Positions 46,542 through 59,119 of a DNA stretch of 64,000 nt are shown here, one piece after another (the first letter of the stretch is position 1; the number at the start of each line of letters is the position of its first letter). The notes beneath the pieces were generated by a model. That model saw only the letters and a program-made list of their open reading frames with translations, ran no database searches and was not told the origin of the DNA. The stretch is from Thiohalophilus thiocyanatoxydans. GTDB lineage: Bacteria; Pseudomonadota; Gammaproteobacteria; UBA6429; Thiohalophilaceae. Both the position numbers and the translations under genes were made by a program. The DNA lies in NCBI RefSeq assembly GCF_004366735.1, contig NZ_SOQX01000006.1, positions 124,001-188,000 on the forward strand, given 5' to 3'.

Positions 46542-47138
46542 TTGCACTTGGACACAGATTGGACATTTACCCTGCAAAAAGAACGTCTGGCCGGTCTGGA
46601 TGAGGTCGGCCGCGGTCCGCTGGCGGGGCCGGTGGTCGCCGCGGCGGTGATGCTGGATCCGGCCCGTCCGATTGCCGGCCTGCTCGATTCCAAACGGCTG
46701 AGCGAGGCGCGCCGGGAACAGCTGGCGGCACAGATTCAGGAGCAGGCGCTGGCCTGGGCCGTGGCGCGGGCCGGGGTGGCCGAGATCGATCGGCTCAATA
46801 TCCTGCAGGCCAGTCTGCTGGCGATGCAGCGGGCGCTGGCCGCGCTGGAACCGGCGCCACTGGAAGCGCTGGTGGACGGCAACCGCTGCCCCGAGCTGCC
46901 CTGTCCGGCACAGGCCGTGATCAAGGGGGATGATTGCGTACCGGCGATCATGGCCGCCTCGATCCTGGCCAAGGTCAGCCGCGACCGGGAGATGATCGCC
47001 CTGGCCGAGCAGTATCCCGGCTACGGTCTGGAAAAACACAAGGGCTATCCGACCAAAGCCCACATTGCGGCGCTGCAGGAGCGAGGGGTGAGTGAGATCC
47101 ACCGGCGCAGCTTCGGACCGGTGCGCAAGCTTTTGTAA
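46542..47138 (+). CDS. rnhB: Ribonuclease HII
   Basis: Removes ribonucleotides from DNA and RNA-DNA hybrids. The 198-residue protein has the catalytic motif [16 protein letters not shown] (Asp and Glu of DEVGRG), [13 protein letters not shown], and [23 protein letters not shown] with the other acidic residues. Two TTG codons, 46542 and 46548, are the possible starts after AGAAGGA; no in-frame ATG fits. Heptamer repeats follow directly after the stop. Confidence 0.95.
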   Translation: MHLDTDWTFTLQKERLAGLDEVGRGPLAGPVVAAAVMLDPARPIAGLLDSKRLSEARREQLAAQIQEQALAWAVARAGVAEIDRLNILQASLLAMQRALAALEPAPLEALVDGNRCPELPCPAQAVIKGDDCVPAIMAASILAKVSRDREMIALAEQYPGYGLEKHKGYPTKAHIAALQERGVSEIHRRSFGPVRKLL

Positions 47139-47144
47139 ACAAAG

Positions 47145-47186
47145 TTGGCAGATGGCAGATGGCAGATGGCAGTTGGCAGTCGGCGG
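47145..47186. repeat. Heptamer array, TTGGCAG/ATGGCAG type (6 units)
   Basis: Six contiguous 7-base units (TTGGCAG, three ATGGCAG, TTGGCAG, TCGGCGG) start 6 bases after the rnhB stop. It is the longest array of this type in the window and is followed 15 bases later by a CCTCGTC array. Confidence 0.88.
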
Positions 47187-47201
47187 TTTGGGGCCGTTTT
47201 T

Positions 47202-47233
47202 CCTCGTCCCTCGTCACTCGTTCCTCGGCCCTG
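47202..47233. repeat. Heptamer array, CCTCGTC type
   Basis: Units CCTCGTC, CCTCGTC, ACTCGTT, CCTCGGC and a partial CCTG follow in perfect 7-base register. The same unit recurs at 57919-57950, also downstream of a GGCAG-type array. Confidence 0.85.
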
Positions 47234-47246
47234 GTGTTCTAAACAT

Positions 47247-47275
47247 TTGTTTTCCTGCTAAAAAGCGGGTATAAA
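47247..47275 (+). promoter_or_regulatory. Sigma-70 promoter of the HNH gene
   Basis: TTGTTT (47247-47252), a 17-base spacer and TATAAA (47270-47275) form a good promoter about 43 bases before the chosen HNH start. It lies just after the CCTCGTC array. Confidence 0.72.
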
Positions 47276-47324
47276 ATTAAGTCAGTCAAAACATATGAAA
47301 ATGGGTGAGAGGCAGGAGAACGTC

Positions 47325-47894
47325 ATGTCGTCGTTACCATTGATTCTCAGACTGGATATCAACGGCCAGCCAGTTAACTGGATTCCCTGGCAGGAGGCCG
47401 CCTGTATCTATTCCCGCGACCGGGTTGCCTGGACGGCCGGGGATCACATGTTCCAGCTGCACGGCGGCCACAGTCGACTGACGGGTGAGCAGAGCCTGCT
47501 GGAGATTAACTCCATCATCGCCGTCAAGGGCGAAAACCGGATTACCCGGCGCCACAGCACGCCGCCGCTGAGTAACCGCGAGCTGTTCCGCCGCGATCGC
47601 CATACCTGTCTCTATTGCGGCCATGAGTTTCGCGATCCGCTGCTGACCCGGGACCACGTCAAACCGCTCTCCCGCGGCGGGCGCGATCACTGGCGCAATG
47701 TGGTCACCGCCTGCAAGCGGTGTAACGCCCGCAAGGGCAGCCGTTCCCCGGAACAGGCCAACATGCCGCTGCTGGCCATCCCCTACGTCCCCAACCTGGC
47801 CGAGTATCTGGTGCTGCGCAACCGCCGCATTCTGGCCGATCAGATGGAATTTCTGCGGGTCCAGTTCAAACAGATGGCCAGGGACTGGATGTAG
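47325..47894 (+). CDS. HNH endonuclease-domain protein
   Basis: This 189-residue protein has an unidentified N-terminal part (LILRLDINGQPVNWIPWQEA, about 1-90). The HNH domain follows: CLYCGHEF, the catalytic DHVKPLSRGG and NVVTACKRCNARKG, with two CxxC zinc pairs. The N-terminal part looks like the small conserved HNH proteins found as single chromosomal genes in many proteobacteria, whose role is unknown. ATG 47325 follows CAGGAG; ATG 47295 in the same frame is possible. It interrupts the usual rnhB-dnaE neighbourhood and has its own promoter. No restriction methylase or mobile element is adjacent. Confidence 0.84.
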   Translation: MSSLPLILRLDINGQPVNWIPWQEAACIYSRDRVAWTAGDHMFQLHGGHSRLTGEQSLLEINSIIAVKGENRITRRHSTPPLSNRELFRRDRHTCLYCGHEFRDPLLTRDHVKPLSRGGRDHWRNVVTACKRCNARKGSRSPEQANMPLLAIPYVPNLAEYLVLRNRRILADQMEFLRVQFKQMARDWM

Positions 47895-48138
47895 CCTGCT
47901 GAAGCTGCTGCTTCCCGGCCACCGACCACCCCGGTTCCAGCACAAATGAACAATCGGCCCTGACGAACGTCTGTGTTCGGTGGTGTCACGGTTTTCGCTG
48001 TTTCGGTGGTCTCCTGCGTAACCCACGATGCCTCGCCCGGCCCGGTCTGACAGGGGCTGATGCCGGCGGTGGACAAAATCGGCGGCTAACGGGTGTCAAG
48101 TCTTGCACTCCTGACGGATTGATCTGACACTTTGCGCC

Positions 48139-51100
48139 ATGGATTCCTTCGTCCACCTCCATCTGCATACCGAATATTCACTGGCCAACGGCCTGGTGCG
48201 GATCAAGCCGTTGGTCAAAGCCGTGGCCGACGCCGGGATGCCGGCGGTGGCGATGACCGACCAGTGCAATCTGTTCGGCATGGTCAAGTTCTACAAGGCG
48301 GCGATCGCCGCCGGCGTCAAACCGATCATCGGCGTGGATGCCTGGCTGCACAACGAGGAGGATCCCAATCAACCCGGCCGCCTGGTGCTGTTGTGTCAGG
48401 ATAATACCGGTTATCGCAATCTGACCCGGCTGGTCTCGCGCAGCTATATCGAGGGCCAGCATCGGGGCCAGCCGACCCTCAGTCGCGAGTGGCTGGAGGG
48501 GGCCACCGACGGTCTGATCGCCCTGTCCGGGGCCCGCGAAGGGGACGTCGGGCAGGCCCTGCTCAACGGTAATCCGCAACTGGCGGCGCGACGGCTCGAG
48601 CAGTGGCAGAGGTTGTTTCCCGAACGCTATTACCTGGAAGTGCAGCGCACCGGGCGTGAAGGGGAGGAGGATTACCTGCATGCTGTGGTGGAGCTGGCCA
48701 TCGCCCATGATCTGCCGGTGGTGGCCACCAATGACGTGCACTTCCTGGCGCGTGACAACTTCGAGGCGCACGAGGCCCGGGTGTGTATCAACGAAGGGCG
48801 CACCCTGGATGATCCGCGCCGGCCCAAACGCTTCAGCGAGCAGCAATACCTGCGCACCCCGCAGGAGATGGCCGAACTGTTCGAGGATCTGCCCGAAGCG
48901 CTGGCCAATACGGTCGAGATTGCCAAACGCTGCAATGTCGAGCTGACGCTGGACAAGAATTATCTGCCCGACTTCCCGGTGCCCGCCGGCATGACCATCG
49001 ACGAGTTTCTGCGCGAGGAATCGCGCAAGGGACTGGAAGCACGGCTGAACAAGTTCTTTGACACCACGGCAGCGGATTATGAAAGCATCCGCCGGGAATA
49101 TCACGAGCGACTGGAGATGGAGCTGGATGTGATCATCGCCATGGGCTTTCCCGGCTACTTTCTGATCGTCGCCGACTTTATTCGCTGGGCCAAGGAGAAC
49201 GGCGTGCCGGTCGGGCCGGGGCGCGGTTCCGGCGCCGGCTCGCTGGTGGCCTATGCCCTGACCATCACCGATCTGGATCCCATCAAATACGATCTGCTGT
49301 TCGAACGTTTTCTTAACCCCGAACGGGTCTCCATGCCTGACTTCGATGTCGACTTCTGCATGGAAGGGCGCGATCGGGTAATCGATTACGTGGCCGATTA
49401 TTACGGCCGCGAAAAGGTCTCGCAGATCATCACCTACGGCACCATGGCGGCCAAGGCGGTGGTGCGCGATGTGGGTCGCGTGCTCGGCCATCCCTACGGC
49501 TTTGTGGATCGCATCGCCAAATTGATTCCCTTCGAAGTGGGCATGACCCTGGAGAAGGCACTGGAGCAGGAAGAGCAGCTGCAGGAGCTGTACGACCAGG
49601 ACGAAGAGGTGCGCGGCCTGATCGATCTGGCCAGGATGCTCGAAGGTTGCGCGCGCAACGCCGGCAAGCACGCCGGCGGGGTGGTGATCGCGCCGTCGCA
49701 ACTGACCGACTTCACGCCCTTATACTGCGAGCAGGGCTCCGGCAGTATCGTCACCCAGTTCGACAAGGACGACGTGGAAGCGGTGGGTCTGGTCAAATTC
49801 GACTTCCTCGGTCTGCGCACATTGACCATCATTGACTGGGCGGTGCGCGCCATCAATCAGGACAAGGCCGCCAAAGGTGAGGCGCCGGTCGATATCATTT
49901 CCATCCCGCTGGATGATGAAAAAACCTTCGAGCTGTTAAAAGCCAACCAGACCACCGCCGTGTTCCAGCTCGAATCCCGCGGTATGAAGGATCTGATCAA
50001 GCGCCTGCAACCGGACAGCTTCGAGGAGATCATCGCCCTGGTGGCGCTGTTCCGTCCCGGTCCGCTGCAGTCGGGCATGGTGGATGACTTTATCAACGTC
50101 AAGCACCGTCGCAAACAACCCGAGTATCCGCATCCGGATATCGTCGCCATCCTCGAGCCCACCTACGGCGTCATCCTGTATCAGGAACAGGTCATGCAGA
50201 TCGCCCAGGTGCTGGCCGGCTATACCCTCGGCGGCGCGGATCTGCTGCGCCGCGCCATGGGCAAGAAAAAGCCCGAAGAGATGGCCAAGCAGCGCGACAT
50301 CTTTACCAAAGGCGCGCTGGAGCGCGGCGTCGAGGAGAAGACCGCCACCTACATTTTCGATTTGATGGAGAAGTTCGCCGGCTACGGCTTTAACAAATCC
50401 CACTCGGCCGCCTATGCCCTGGTCTCCTACCAGACCGCCTGGCTCAAGGCGCACTATCCGGCGCCGTTCATGGCCGCGGTCCTCTCGGCGGATATGGATA
50501 ACACCGACAAGGTGGTCACGCTGATCGACGAGTGCAGCGACATGCAACTGACCGTCCTGCCGCCGGATATCAATCAGTGCGAATACCGTTTTACCGCCCA
50601 GGATGAACAGACCGTGGTCTATGGGCTGGGCGCGATCAAAGGGGTCGGTGGCGCGGCCATCGACAGCATGATCGAAGAGCGCAACGCCAACGGCTCCTTT
50701 GCCGATCTGTTCGACTTCACCCGGCGCATCGATACCCGCAAGGTCAACCGCCGCACCCTGGAGGCGTTGATCATGGCCGGCGCGCTGGATGTGTTCGGCG
50801 AGAACCGCGCCACCTTGATGGCCTCGTTGCCGGCGGCCCTGAAGACCGCCGAACAGCACAGTCGCGATCAGGCAGTGGGCATGCAGGATCTGTTCGGGAT
50901 CGGCATGGCGCCCGAGTCCAACAGCGGCCCGGTGGCCTATCATCGCCAGCCGGAGTGGAGCGAGGATGAACGACTGGCCGCGGAGAAACAGACCCTGGGG
51001 CTCTACCTGACCGGCCACCCCATCGAACGCTATCTGCCCGAGCTGGCCGGTTTTGTCTCGGCACGTATCGTCGATCTCAAACCGACCCGCGATCAGACCG

Positions 51101-51600
51101 TGGTGGTGGCGGGGTTGATCGTCGCCATGCGCACCATGAATACCCGCCGTGGCGATCGCATGGCGTTTATTACCATCGACGATCGCAGTGCGCGCATTGA
51201 ACTGGCCGTGTTCAGCGAACCGTTCCAGCGTTACCGGGATCTGCTGGCCAAGGACAAACTGATCGTGGTCGAAGGCGAGGTGAGCATCGACGAATACAGC
51301 GGCGGTTACAAGATGAGCGCGCGCAGCATCTACGACATCAATCAGGCACGCGAAAACTTCGCGCGCAAACTGTTGCTCAGCGTCGATCACCACAAAGCCG
51401 GCAACGGTTTTATTCCTGATCTGCAGCACACCCTGACGCCGTTTCGCGAAGGCTTCTGCCCGGTCATCATCGACTACCACCGCGACGACGCCCGCGCCCA
51501 GATCGCGCTGGGCGAAACCTGGCGCGTCCATCCCACCGACGAACTCCTGCACCGCCTGCGCGACAGCCTCGGTGACGACCACGTCAAAGTCATCTACTAG
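48139..51600 (+). CDS. dnaE: DNA polymerase III alpha subunit
   Basis: The replicative polymerase of 1153 residues. It has the N-terminal PHP domain (FVHLHLHTEYSLANG), palm with catalytic Asp403 and Asp405 in PDFDVDFCMEGRDRV, and the third Asp in VKFDFLGLRTL. Fingers with GYGFNKSHSAAYALVSYQT follow, then a tandem HhH region and an OB fold (VVAGLIVAMRTMNTRRGDRM). The length fits E. coli DnaE (1160). No clear ribosome site precedes ATG 48139. The 244-base gap before it holds no gene I can support. Confidence 0.98.
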   Translation: MDSFVHLHLHTEYSLANGLVRIKPLVKAVADAGMPAVAMTDQCNLFGMVKFYKAAIAAGVKPIIGVDAWLHNEEDPNQPGRLVLLCQDNTGYRNLTRLVSRSYIEGQHRGQPTLSREWLEGATDGLIALSGAREGDVGQALLNGNPQLAARRLEQWQRLFPERYYLEVQRTGREGEEDYLHAVVELAIAHDLPVVATNDVHFLARDNFEAHEARVCINEGRTLDDPRRPKRFSEQQYLRTPQEMAELFEDLPEALANTVEIAKRCNVELTLDKNYLPDFPVPAGMTIDEFLREESRKGLEARLNKFFDTTAADYESIRREYHERLEMELDVIIAMGFPGYFLIVADFIRWAKENGVPVGPGRGSGAGSLVAYALTITDLDPIKYDLLFERFLNPERVSMPDFDVDFCMEGRDRVIDYVADYYGREKVSQIITYGTMAAKAVVRDVGRVLGHPYGFVDRIAKLIPFEVGMTLEKALEQEEQLQELYDQDEEVRGLIDLARMLEGCARNAGKHAGGVVIAPSQLTDFTPLYCEQGSGSIVTQFDKDDVEAVGLVKFDFLGLRTLTIIDWAVRAINQDKAAKGEAPVDIISIPLDDEKTFELLKANQTTAVFQLESRGMKDLIKRLQPDSFEEIIALVALFRPGPLQSGMVDDFINVKHRRKQPEYPHPDIVAILEPTYGVILYQEQVMQIAQVLAGYTLGGADLLRRAMGKKKPEEMAKQRDIFTKGALERGVEEKTATYIFDLMEKFAGYGFNKSHSAAYALVSYQTAWLKAHYPAPFMAAVLSADMDNTDKVVTLIDECSDMQLTVLPPDINQCEYRFTAQDEQTVVYGLGAIKGVGGAAIDSMIEERNANGSFADLFDFTRRIDTRKVNRRTLEALIMAGALDVFGENRATLMASLPAALKTAEQHSRDQAVGMQDLFGIGMAPESNSGPVAYHRQPEWSEDERLAAEKQTLGLYLTGHPIERYLPELAGFVSARIVDLKPTRDQTVVVAGLIVAMRTMNTRRGDRMAFITIDDRSARIELAVFSEPFQRYRDLLAKDKLIVVEGEVSIDEYSGGYKMSARSIYDINQARENFARKLLLSVDHHKAGNGFIPDLQHTLTPFREGFCPVIIDYHRDDARAQIALGETWRVHPTDELLHRLRDSLGDDHVKVIY

Positions 51601-51616
51601 CGGGATTCTGGAAACA

Positions 51617-51836
51617 AAACGCAGAGGGCGCGGAGGCGCGGAGACGCGGAGGAAAACAATGATTATTTAGATTCTGCTTTTGGCAGTTGTCTGTCGCATC
51701 GCAGGAGCATCTGCGCACTCACCCCAGGCTTGCTGGTTGTCCTTATGATGAAGATATTTTCCAGTCTAAGGTCGGATGAACATATTTTTACACAATCATT
51801 TCTCCGCGCCTCTGCGACTCCGCGTCCTCCGCGTTA
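51617..51836. repeat. Inverted pair of octamer repeats, GCGGAGGC type, between dnaE and accA
   Basis: The left arm (51617-51657) and right arm (51801-51836) carry the units GCGGAGGC, GCGGAGAC and GCAGAGGC in opposite orientation. About 143 bases with no recognised gene lie between. The dnaE-accA gap (354 bases) holds this element and, near its end, a TATACT box at 51909-51914 that may belong to an accA promoter, though no clear -35 is visible. Confidence 0.82.
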
Positions 51837-51954
51837 TTTCCCAGTGACCTGCCTAATGAAAACAGGAGCCGGGTCGCGGTTCGGGTGTATACAGACGGCC
51901 GGATTCGCTATACTATTCAGCCAATTAGCGCCCATTTGACCCGATAAGACCCTT

Positions 51955-52911
51955 ATGAATCTGAATTTTCTCGATTTCGAACAGCCCATCGCCGAACTGG
52001 AAGCCAAGATCGAGGAGCTGCGCTATGTCGGCTCCGACAACGAGATCAACATCGGCGAGGAGATCCAGCGCCTGCAGAACAAGAGCCGGGATCTGACCGA
52101 ATCCATTTTTTCCAATCTCAAGGCCGCCCAGATCGCCCAGCTGGCACGCCATCCCCAGCGTCCCTATTTTCTCGATTATATCGAGCAGCTTTTCACCGAC
52201 TTCGAGGAGCTGCACGGCGATCGCGCCTTTGCCGACGACAATGCGATTGTCGGCGGGGTGGCGCGTCTGGATGGCCGGCCGCTGATGGTCATCGGCCAGC
52301 AGAAAGGGCGCGATACCAAGGAGAAGGTGCGGCGTAATTTCGGCATGCCGCGCCCGGAGGGCTATCGCAAGGCGCTGCGCCTGATGCACATGGCCGAGCG
52401 CTTCAAGCTGCCGGTGCTGACCTTCATCGACACCCCCGGTGCCTATCCCGGCGTGGGTGCCGAGGAGCGCGGCCAGAGCGAGGCGATCGCCCGCAACCTG
52501 TTCGAGATGTCGGCGCTCAAGACCCCGATCATCACCACGGTCATCGGCGAGGGCGGCTCCGGCGGGGCGCTGGCCATCGGCGTCGGCGACCGGCTGATGA
52601 TGCTCCAGTACAGCACCTATTCGGTGATCTCGCCCGAGGGCTGCGCCTCGATCCTGTGGAAAAGCTCGGACAAGGCCGCCGAAGCCGCCGAAGCCATGGG
52701 CCTGACCGCTCACCGGCTCAAGGAGCTGGGGCTGATCGACCACATTATCAGCGAACCGCTGGGCGGCGCCCATCGGGATCCCGAGATGATGGCTGCCAAT
52801 CTGCGCCAGGCGCTGCTCGAGAGCCTGGAAATTGTCGACGCCACCCCGCTCGACAAGCTGCTGGAGCAGCGTTACACCAAGCTGATTCGTTACGGGAATT
52901 ACGCGGAGTAA
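51955..52911 (+). CDS. accA: Acetyl-CoA carboxylase carboxyltransferase subunit alpha
   Basis: With AccD, transfers the carboxyl group from biotin to acetyl-CoA in the first step of fatty acid synthesis. The 318-residue protein starts [21 protein letters not shown] (one residue longer than many) and has [19 protein letters not shown] and [18 protein letters not shown]. Its place after dnaE is standard for gammaproteobacteria. tilS follows after 22 bases. Confidence 0.97.
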   Translation: MNLNFLDFEQPIAELEAKIEELRYVGSDNEINIGEEIQRLQNKSRDLTESIFSNLKAAQIAQLARHPQRPYFLDYIEQLFTDFEELHGDRAFADDNAIVGGVARLDGRPLMVIGQQKGRDTKEKVRRNFGMPRPEGYRKALRLMHMAERFKLPVLTFIDTPGAYPGVGAEERGQSEAIARNLFEMSALKTPIITTVIGEGGSGGALAIGVGDRLMMLQYSTYSVISPEGCASILWKSSDKAAEAAEAMGLTAHRLKELGLIDHIISEPLGGAHRDPEMMAANLRQALLESLEIVDATPLDKLLEQRYTKLIRYGNYAE

Positions 52912-52933
52912 TCCCCGTCCCGGCGCGCCGCAC

Positions 52934-54274
52934 ATGACCTTCTCGGCCGCGCAACTGCGGGATCAGCTGGCGCAGCTGCCCCCGGCCAGTCGTTACCGGG
53001 TCGCCTACAGCGGCGGCTGCGATTCCCACGTCCTGTTACACGCCCTGGCCGACCTGCGCGAACAACTGGCGGTGCCGCTGGAAGCGATCCATATCAACCA
53101 CGGGCTCGCCGAACACGCCGACGCGTGGGCCGCGCACTGCCGGCAGGTGTGCGCGGCCCTGGATATGCCGCTGGTGGAGGTGACGGTCCATGCCCATCCC
53201 GGGCTGGGCGAGAGCCCCGAGGCGGCCGCCCGCGAGGCCCGTTACAGCGCCTGGCGGCAGTTGCTCCAGGCCGGTGACGGCCTGTTGCTGGCCCAGCATC
53301 AGGACGATCAGGCCGAGACGGTGCTGCTGCAGCTGCTGCGCGGCAGCGGGGTGAAGGGGCTGGCCGCGATGCCCGCCAGCACCCCCCTGGCCGACGGCTG
53401 GCTCGGTCGGCCGCTGCTCGGCTATACCCGCGCGGCCCTGCGACGCTATGCGGGGGACCACGATCTGCACTGGATCGAGGATCCCTCCAATTTCGATACC
53501 GATCTGGATCGCAATTACCTGCGCCACGAGCTGTGGCCGCCCTTGCAGCAGCGCTGGCCCTCGGCGGCCCTGACCCTGAGCCGGGCGGCGCGCCACCAGG
53601 GCGAGGCGGCGGGACTGCTCGACGAGCTCGGCGAACTGGACTATCGACATTGCCAGGGCGAGAGTCCGGACAGTCTGCGTCTGGCCCCCCTGCAGGCGCT
53701 CAATCCGCCCCGTCAGCGCAATCTGTTGCGCTACTGGCTGGCGCAACAACGGGGCCTGCCTCTGCCCGACAGCACCCACCTCAACCGGATCCTGGACGAG
53801 GTGCTCTATGCCGCCCCGGACGCCATGCCGCAGGTCGGCTGGGCCGGGGTCGAGGTGCGCCGCTACGCCGATCACCTCTACGCGATGGCCAACCGGCCGG
53901 ACTCCCCGCCACCGCCGTCCCAGCCCTGGGATCCGCTACATCAGCCGGTCCTCGAACTGGACGGGCAGTTCCTGCACGCCGAGCCGTGTCAGGGACAGGG
54001 CCTTTCCCGGCGTGCGATCGTGCAGCACGGTCTGCAGATCGCGTTTCGTCAGGGCGGCGAATCCTGTCGGCCGGCGGGGCGCGGCCATCGTCACGAGCTC
54101 AAAAAACTGCTGCAGGAGTGGCGGGTGCCGCCCTGGCAACGCCAGCGGATCCCGCTGATTCTGATCGACGGGCAGATTGCCCAGGTAGTGGATTACTGTC
54201 TTTGCGAGCCGTTTGCCGCCGGAGAGAATGAACCGGGTCTGTTGATCACCCGACGGGCCAGTCCGGTAATTTAA
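52934..54274 (+). CDS. tilS: tRNA(Ile)-lysidine synthetase
   Basis: Converts C34 of the CAU-anticodon tRNA-Ile to lysidine. The 446-residue protein has the N-type ATP pyrophosphatase P-loop YSGGCDSHVLL (SGGCDS, 26-31), AIHINHGL and LAQHQDDQAETVLLQLLRG. A TilS substrate-binding region and C-terminal domain (GRGHRHELKKLLQEWRVPPW) follow. It is more GC-rich than its neighbours and less conserved, as usual for this gene. Confidence 0.94.
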   Translation: MTFSAAQLRDQLAQLPPASRYRVAYSGGCDSHVLLHALADLREQLAVPLEAIHINHGLAEHADAWAAHCRQVCAALDMPLVEVTVHAHPGLGESPEAAAREARYSAWRQLLQAGDGLLLAQHQDDQAETVLLQLLRGSGVKGLAAMPASTPLADGWLGRPLLGYTRAALRRYAGDHDLHWIEDPSNFDTDLDRNYLRHELWPPLQQRWPSAALTLSRAARHQGEAAGLLDELGELDYRHCQGESPDSLRLAPLQALNPPRQRNLLRYWLAQQRGLPLPDSTHLNRILDEVLYAAPDAMPQVGWAGVEVRRYADHLYAMANRPDSPPPPSQPWDPLHQPVLELDGQFLHAEPCQGQGLSRRAIVQHGLQIAFRQGGESCRPAGRGHRHELKKLLQEWRVPPWQRQRIPLILIDGQIAQVVDYCLCEPFAAGENEPGLLITRRASPVI

Positions 54275-54321
54275 CGCGTTGTAAAGATTGAATCAGCGGC
54301 CGAAAACAACGACAATATTAG

Positions 54322-56037
<1,716 letters not shown>

Positions 56038-56140
56038 CAGGGTCAACCCGTTTCCCTTCACGGGGCTGCAACAACAAGCCGCGCATGCCGCTCTGTCGCG
56101 AGGCCGGGCGACCGCTGTCATGAACCGATCACCCTTTTAA

Positions 56141-57472
<1,332 letters not shown>

Positions 57473-57508
57473 ACTCGGAGGGAGCGGCATACGCAACAGC
57501 CGGAGCTC

Positions 57509-57790
57509 ATGCGAATCCTGATAGCCATACTGCTGATCCTGTTTGTCACCCTGCAATACGATTTATGGGTCGGGGACGGCAGTCTGGCCACCGTCTGGCA
57601 TCTCAAGCAGGAAGTCAAAAAACAAAAAGCGGAAAACCGGAAACTTGAAGTACGCAACCGGGCACTGGAAGCCGAGGTCGAGGATCTCAAACAGGGCCTC
57701 GACGCCCTGGAAGAACGGGCCCGCGATGAGATGGGGATGATCAAGGAAGGCGAAACCTTTATTCAGATCATCGAAGAAGAAGAAAAATAG
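57509..57790 (+). CDS. ftsB: Cell division protein FtsB
   Basis: FtsB joins FtsL and FtsQ in the divisome. The 93-residue bitopic protein has a short N-terminus, one membrane helix (ILIAILLILFVTLQYDLWV) and a periplasmic coiled coil (about 30-70, LKQEVKKQKAENRKLEVRN), then the conserved ARDEMGMIKEGETFIQI. It lies 36 bases after eno as in E. coli. A heptamer array starts at the stop codon. Confidence 0.94.
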   Translation: MRILIAILLILFVTLQYDLWVGDGSLATVWHLKQEVKKQKAENRKLEVRNRALEAEVEDLKQGLDALEERARDEMGMIKEGETFIQIIEEEEK

Positions 57791-57825
57791 TTAGCAGTCG
57801 GCAGTTTGCAGTAGGCAGTTGGCGG
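57791..57825. repeat. Heptamer array, TTGGCAG type (5 units)
   Basis: Units TTAGCAG, TCGGCAG, TTTGCAG, TAGGCAG and TTGGCGG follow directly after the ftsB stop codon in 7-base register. A CCTCGTC array follows 93 bases later, the same order as at 47.2 kb. Confidence 0.82.
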
Positions 57826-57914
57826 AGGTAGGCCGGATTAAGCAAAGCGAATCCGGCAACTCTATCGGGATAGATAATCATCCAAAAATGGATTGAATCA
57901 TCAGTTTTACTTCA

Positions 57915-58643
57915 ATGACCTCGTCCCTCGACACTCGTCCCTCGTCCCTGTCTTATTGGGCTGTGATTCCCGCCGCCGGGATCGGCAGGCGCATGGGCAG
58001 CGAGATCCCCAAGCAGTATCTGGAACTGCGGGGGCGGGCGATTATTTTGCATACCCTGGACCGATTGCTGGCGCATCCGTCGGTGAACGGGGTGGTTGTG
58101 GCGTTGTCGCGCCACGACGGCTGGTGGGAGCATCTGGAACCACACTATGACAAACCGGTGACGCGGGTCGAGGGCGGTATCGAGCGCTGCCATTCGGTAC
58201 TGAACGCCCTGCACGAGCTCGCCCTGCATGCGGATGACGCGGACTGGGTGCTGGTGCACGATGCGGCGCGCCCCTGTCTGTCACACTCTGATCTGGATAA
58301 GCTGATACAGACGCTGGCCGATGATGAGGTGGGTGGTCTGCTGGGTGTGCCGGTGCGCGATACCATGAAACGGGCCGAAGCCAATGATCGCGTGGTCGAC
58401 ACGGTCGAGCGCGAGAACCTGTGGCACGCATTGACCCCGCAGATGTTTCGGCTGGGCCCACTGCGCCATGCCCTGGAGCAGGCCATTGAAGCCGAACAGC
58501 TGGTGACCGATGAGGCCTCGGCCATGGAGCATGCCGGCTATCAACCACGGCTGGTGGAAGGCAGTGCCGGCAATATCAAGATCACCCGCGCCGAGGATCT
58601 GGTACTGGCCGACTTTTATCTGCAACAACAGGAATCAAACTGA
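57915..58643 (+). CDS. ispD: 2-C-methyl-D-erythritol 4-phosphate cytidylyltransferase
   Basis: MEP pathway step making CDP-methylerythritol. The 242-residue protein has the nucleotide motif [31 protein letters not shown] and [11 protein letters not shown]. The only in-frame start that keeps the first strand is ATG 57915. The codons from there to about residue 13 ([12 protein letters not shown]) are encoded by the CCTCGTC heptamer array and have no counterpart in typical IspD. There is no good ribosome site. The stop overlaps ispF by one base. Confidence 0.94.
   Translation: MTSSLDTRPSSLSYWAVIPAAGIGRRMGSEIPKQYLELRGRAIILHTLDRLLAHPSVNGVVVALSRHDGWWEHLEPHYDKPVTRVEGGIERCHSVLNALHELALHADDADWVLVHDAARPCLSHSDLDKLIQTLADDEVGGLLGVPVRDTMKRAEANDRVVDTVERENLWHALTPQMFRLGPLRHALEQAIEAEQLVTDEASAMEHAGYQPRLVEGSAGNIKITRAEDLVLADFYLQQQESN
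57919..57950. repeat. Heptamer array, CCTCGTC type, within the 5' end of ispD
   Basis: Units CCTCGTC, CCTCGAC, ACTCGTC, CCTCGTC and a partial CCTG run in 7-base register from 4 bases after the first base of the ispD ATG. They are translated as part of the protein's N-terminus. Confidence 0.85.
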
Positions 58644-59119
58644 TGCGTATCGGACAGGGCTTTGATGCCCACCGTTTCAAACCGGGCGGCCGTCTGGTCC
58701 TGGGGGGCGTGGAAATCCCGCACGATCAGGGACTCGAAGCCCACTCGGACGGCGATGTGCTGATCCACGCCCTGTGCGATGCGATCCTCGGTGCGCTGGC
58801 GCTGGGCGATATCGGCCAGCACTTTCCCGATAGCGACGATGACTTCAAAGGCATCGACAGTCGCCGACTGTTGCGCCAGGTGATGACGCTGATCGGTGAA
58901 CGTGACTATCGTATCCAGAACGCCGATCTCACCCTCATCGCCCAGCAACCCAAACTCGCACCCTATATCCAGGCGATGCGTGAACTCCTTGCCACGGATC
59001 TGCAGACCGACATCGACAACCTCAGCATCAAGGCCACCACCACCGAAGGCATGGGCTTCACCGGCCGCGGCGAAGGCATCGCCGCCATGGCGGTTGTGCT
59101 GATTGATAAAAGATCATAA
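58643..59119 (+). CDS. ispF: 2-C-methyl-D-erythritol 2,4-cyclodiphosphate synthase
   Basis: MEP pathway enzyme downstream of IspD and IspE. The 158-residue protein starts [16 protein letters not shown] with the zinc ligands Asp8 and His10, and has [18 protein letters not shown] with a further His ligand, IGQHFPDSD and [17 protein letters not shown]. It overlaps ispD by one base, so the two are co-translated. An octamer repeat pair follows. Confidence 0.97.
   Translation: MRIGQGFDAHRFKPGGRLVLGGVEIPHDQGLEAHSDGDVLIHALCDAILGALALGDIGQHFPDSDDDFKGIDSRRLLRQVMTLIGERDYRIQNADLTLIAQQPKLAPYIQAMRELLATDLQTDIDNLSIKATTTEGMGFTGRGEGIAAMAVVLIDKRS

Noticed and set aside
48178-49701. A 507-codon open frame on the minus strand within dnaE
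   Set aside because: It is antisense to the conserved catalytic part of dnaE, has no ribosome site and a composition rich in His, Gln and Gly typical of the reverse complement of a GC-rich gene.
51730-51939. A 69-codon frame between dnaE and accA
   Set aside because: It runs through the right arm of the octamer repeat element and its product reflects the repeat; there is no ribosome site.
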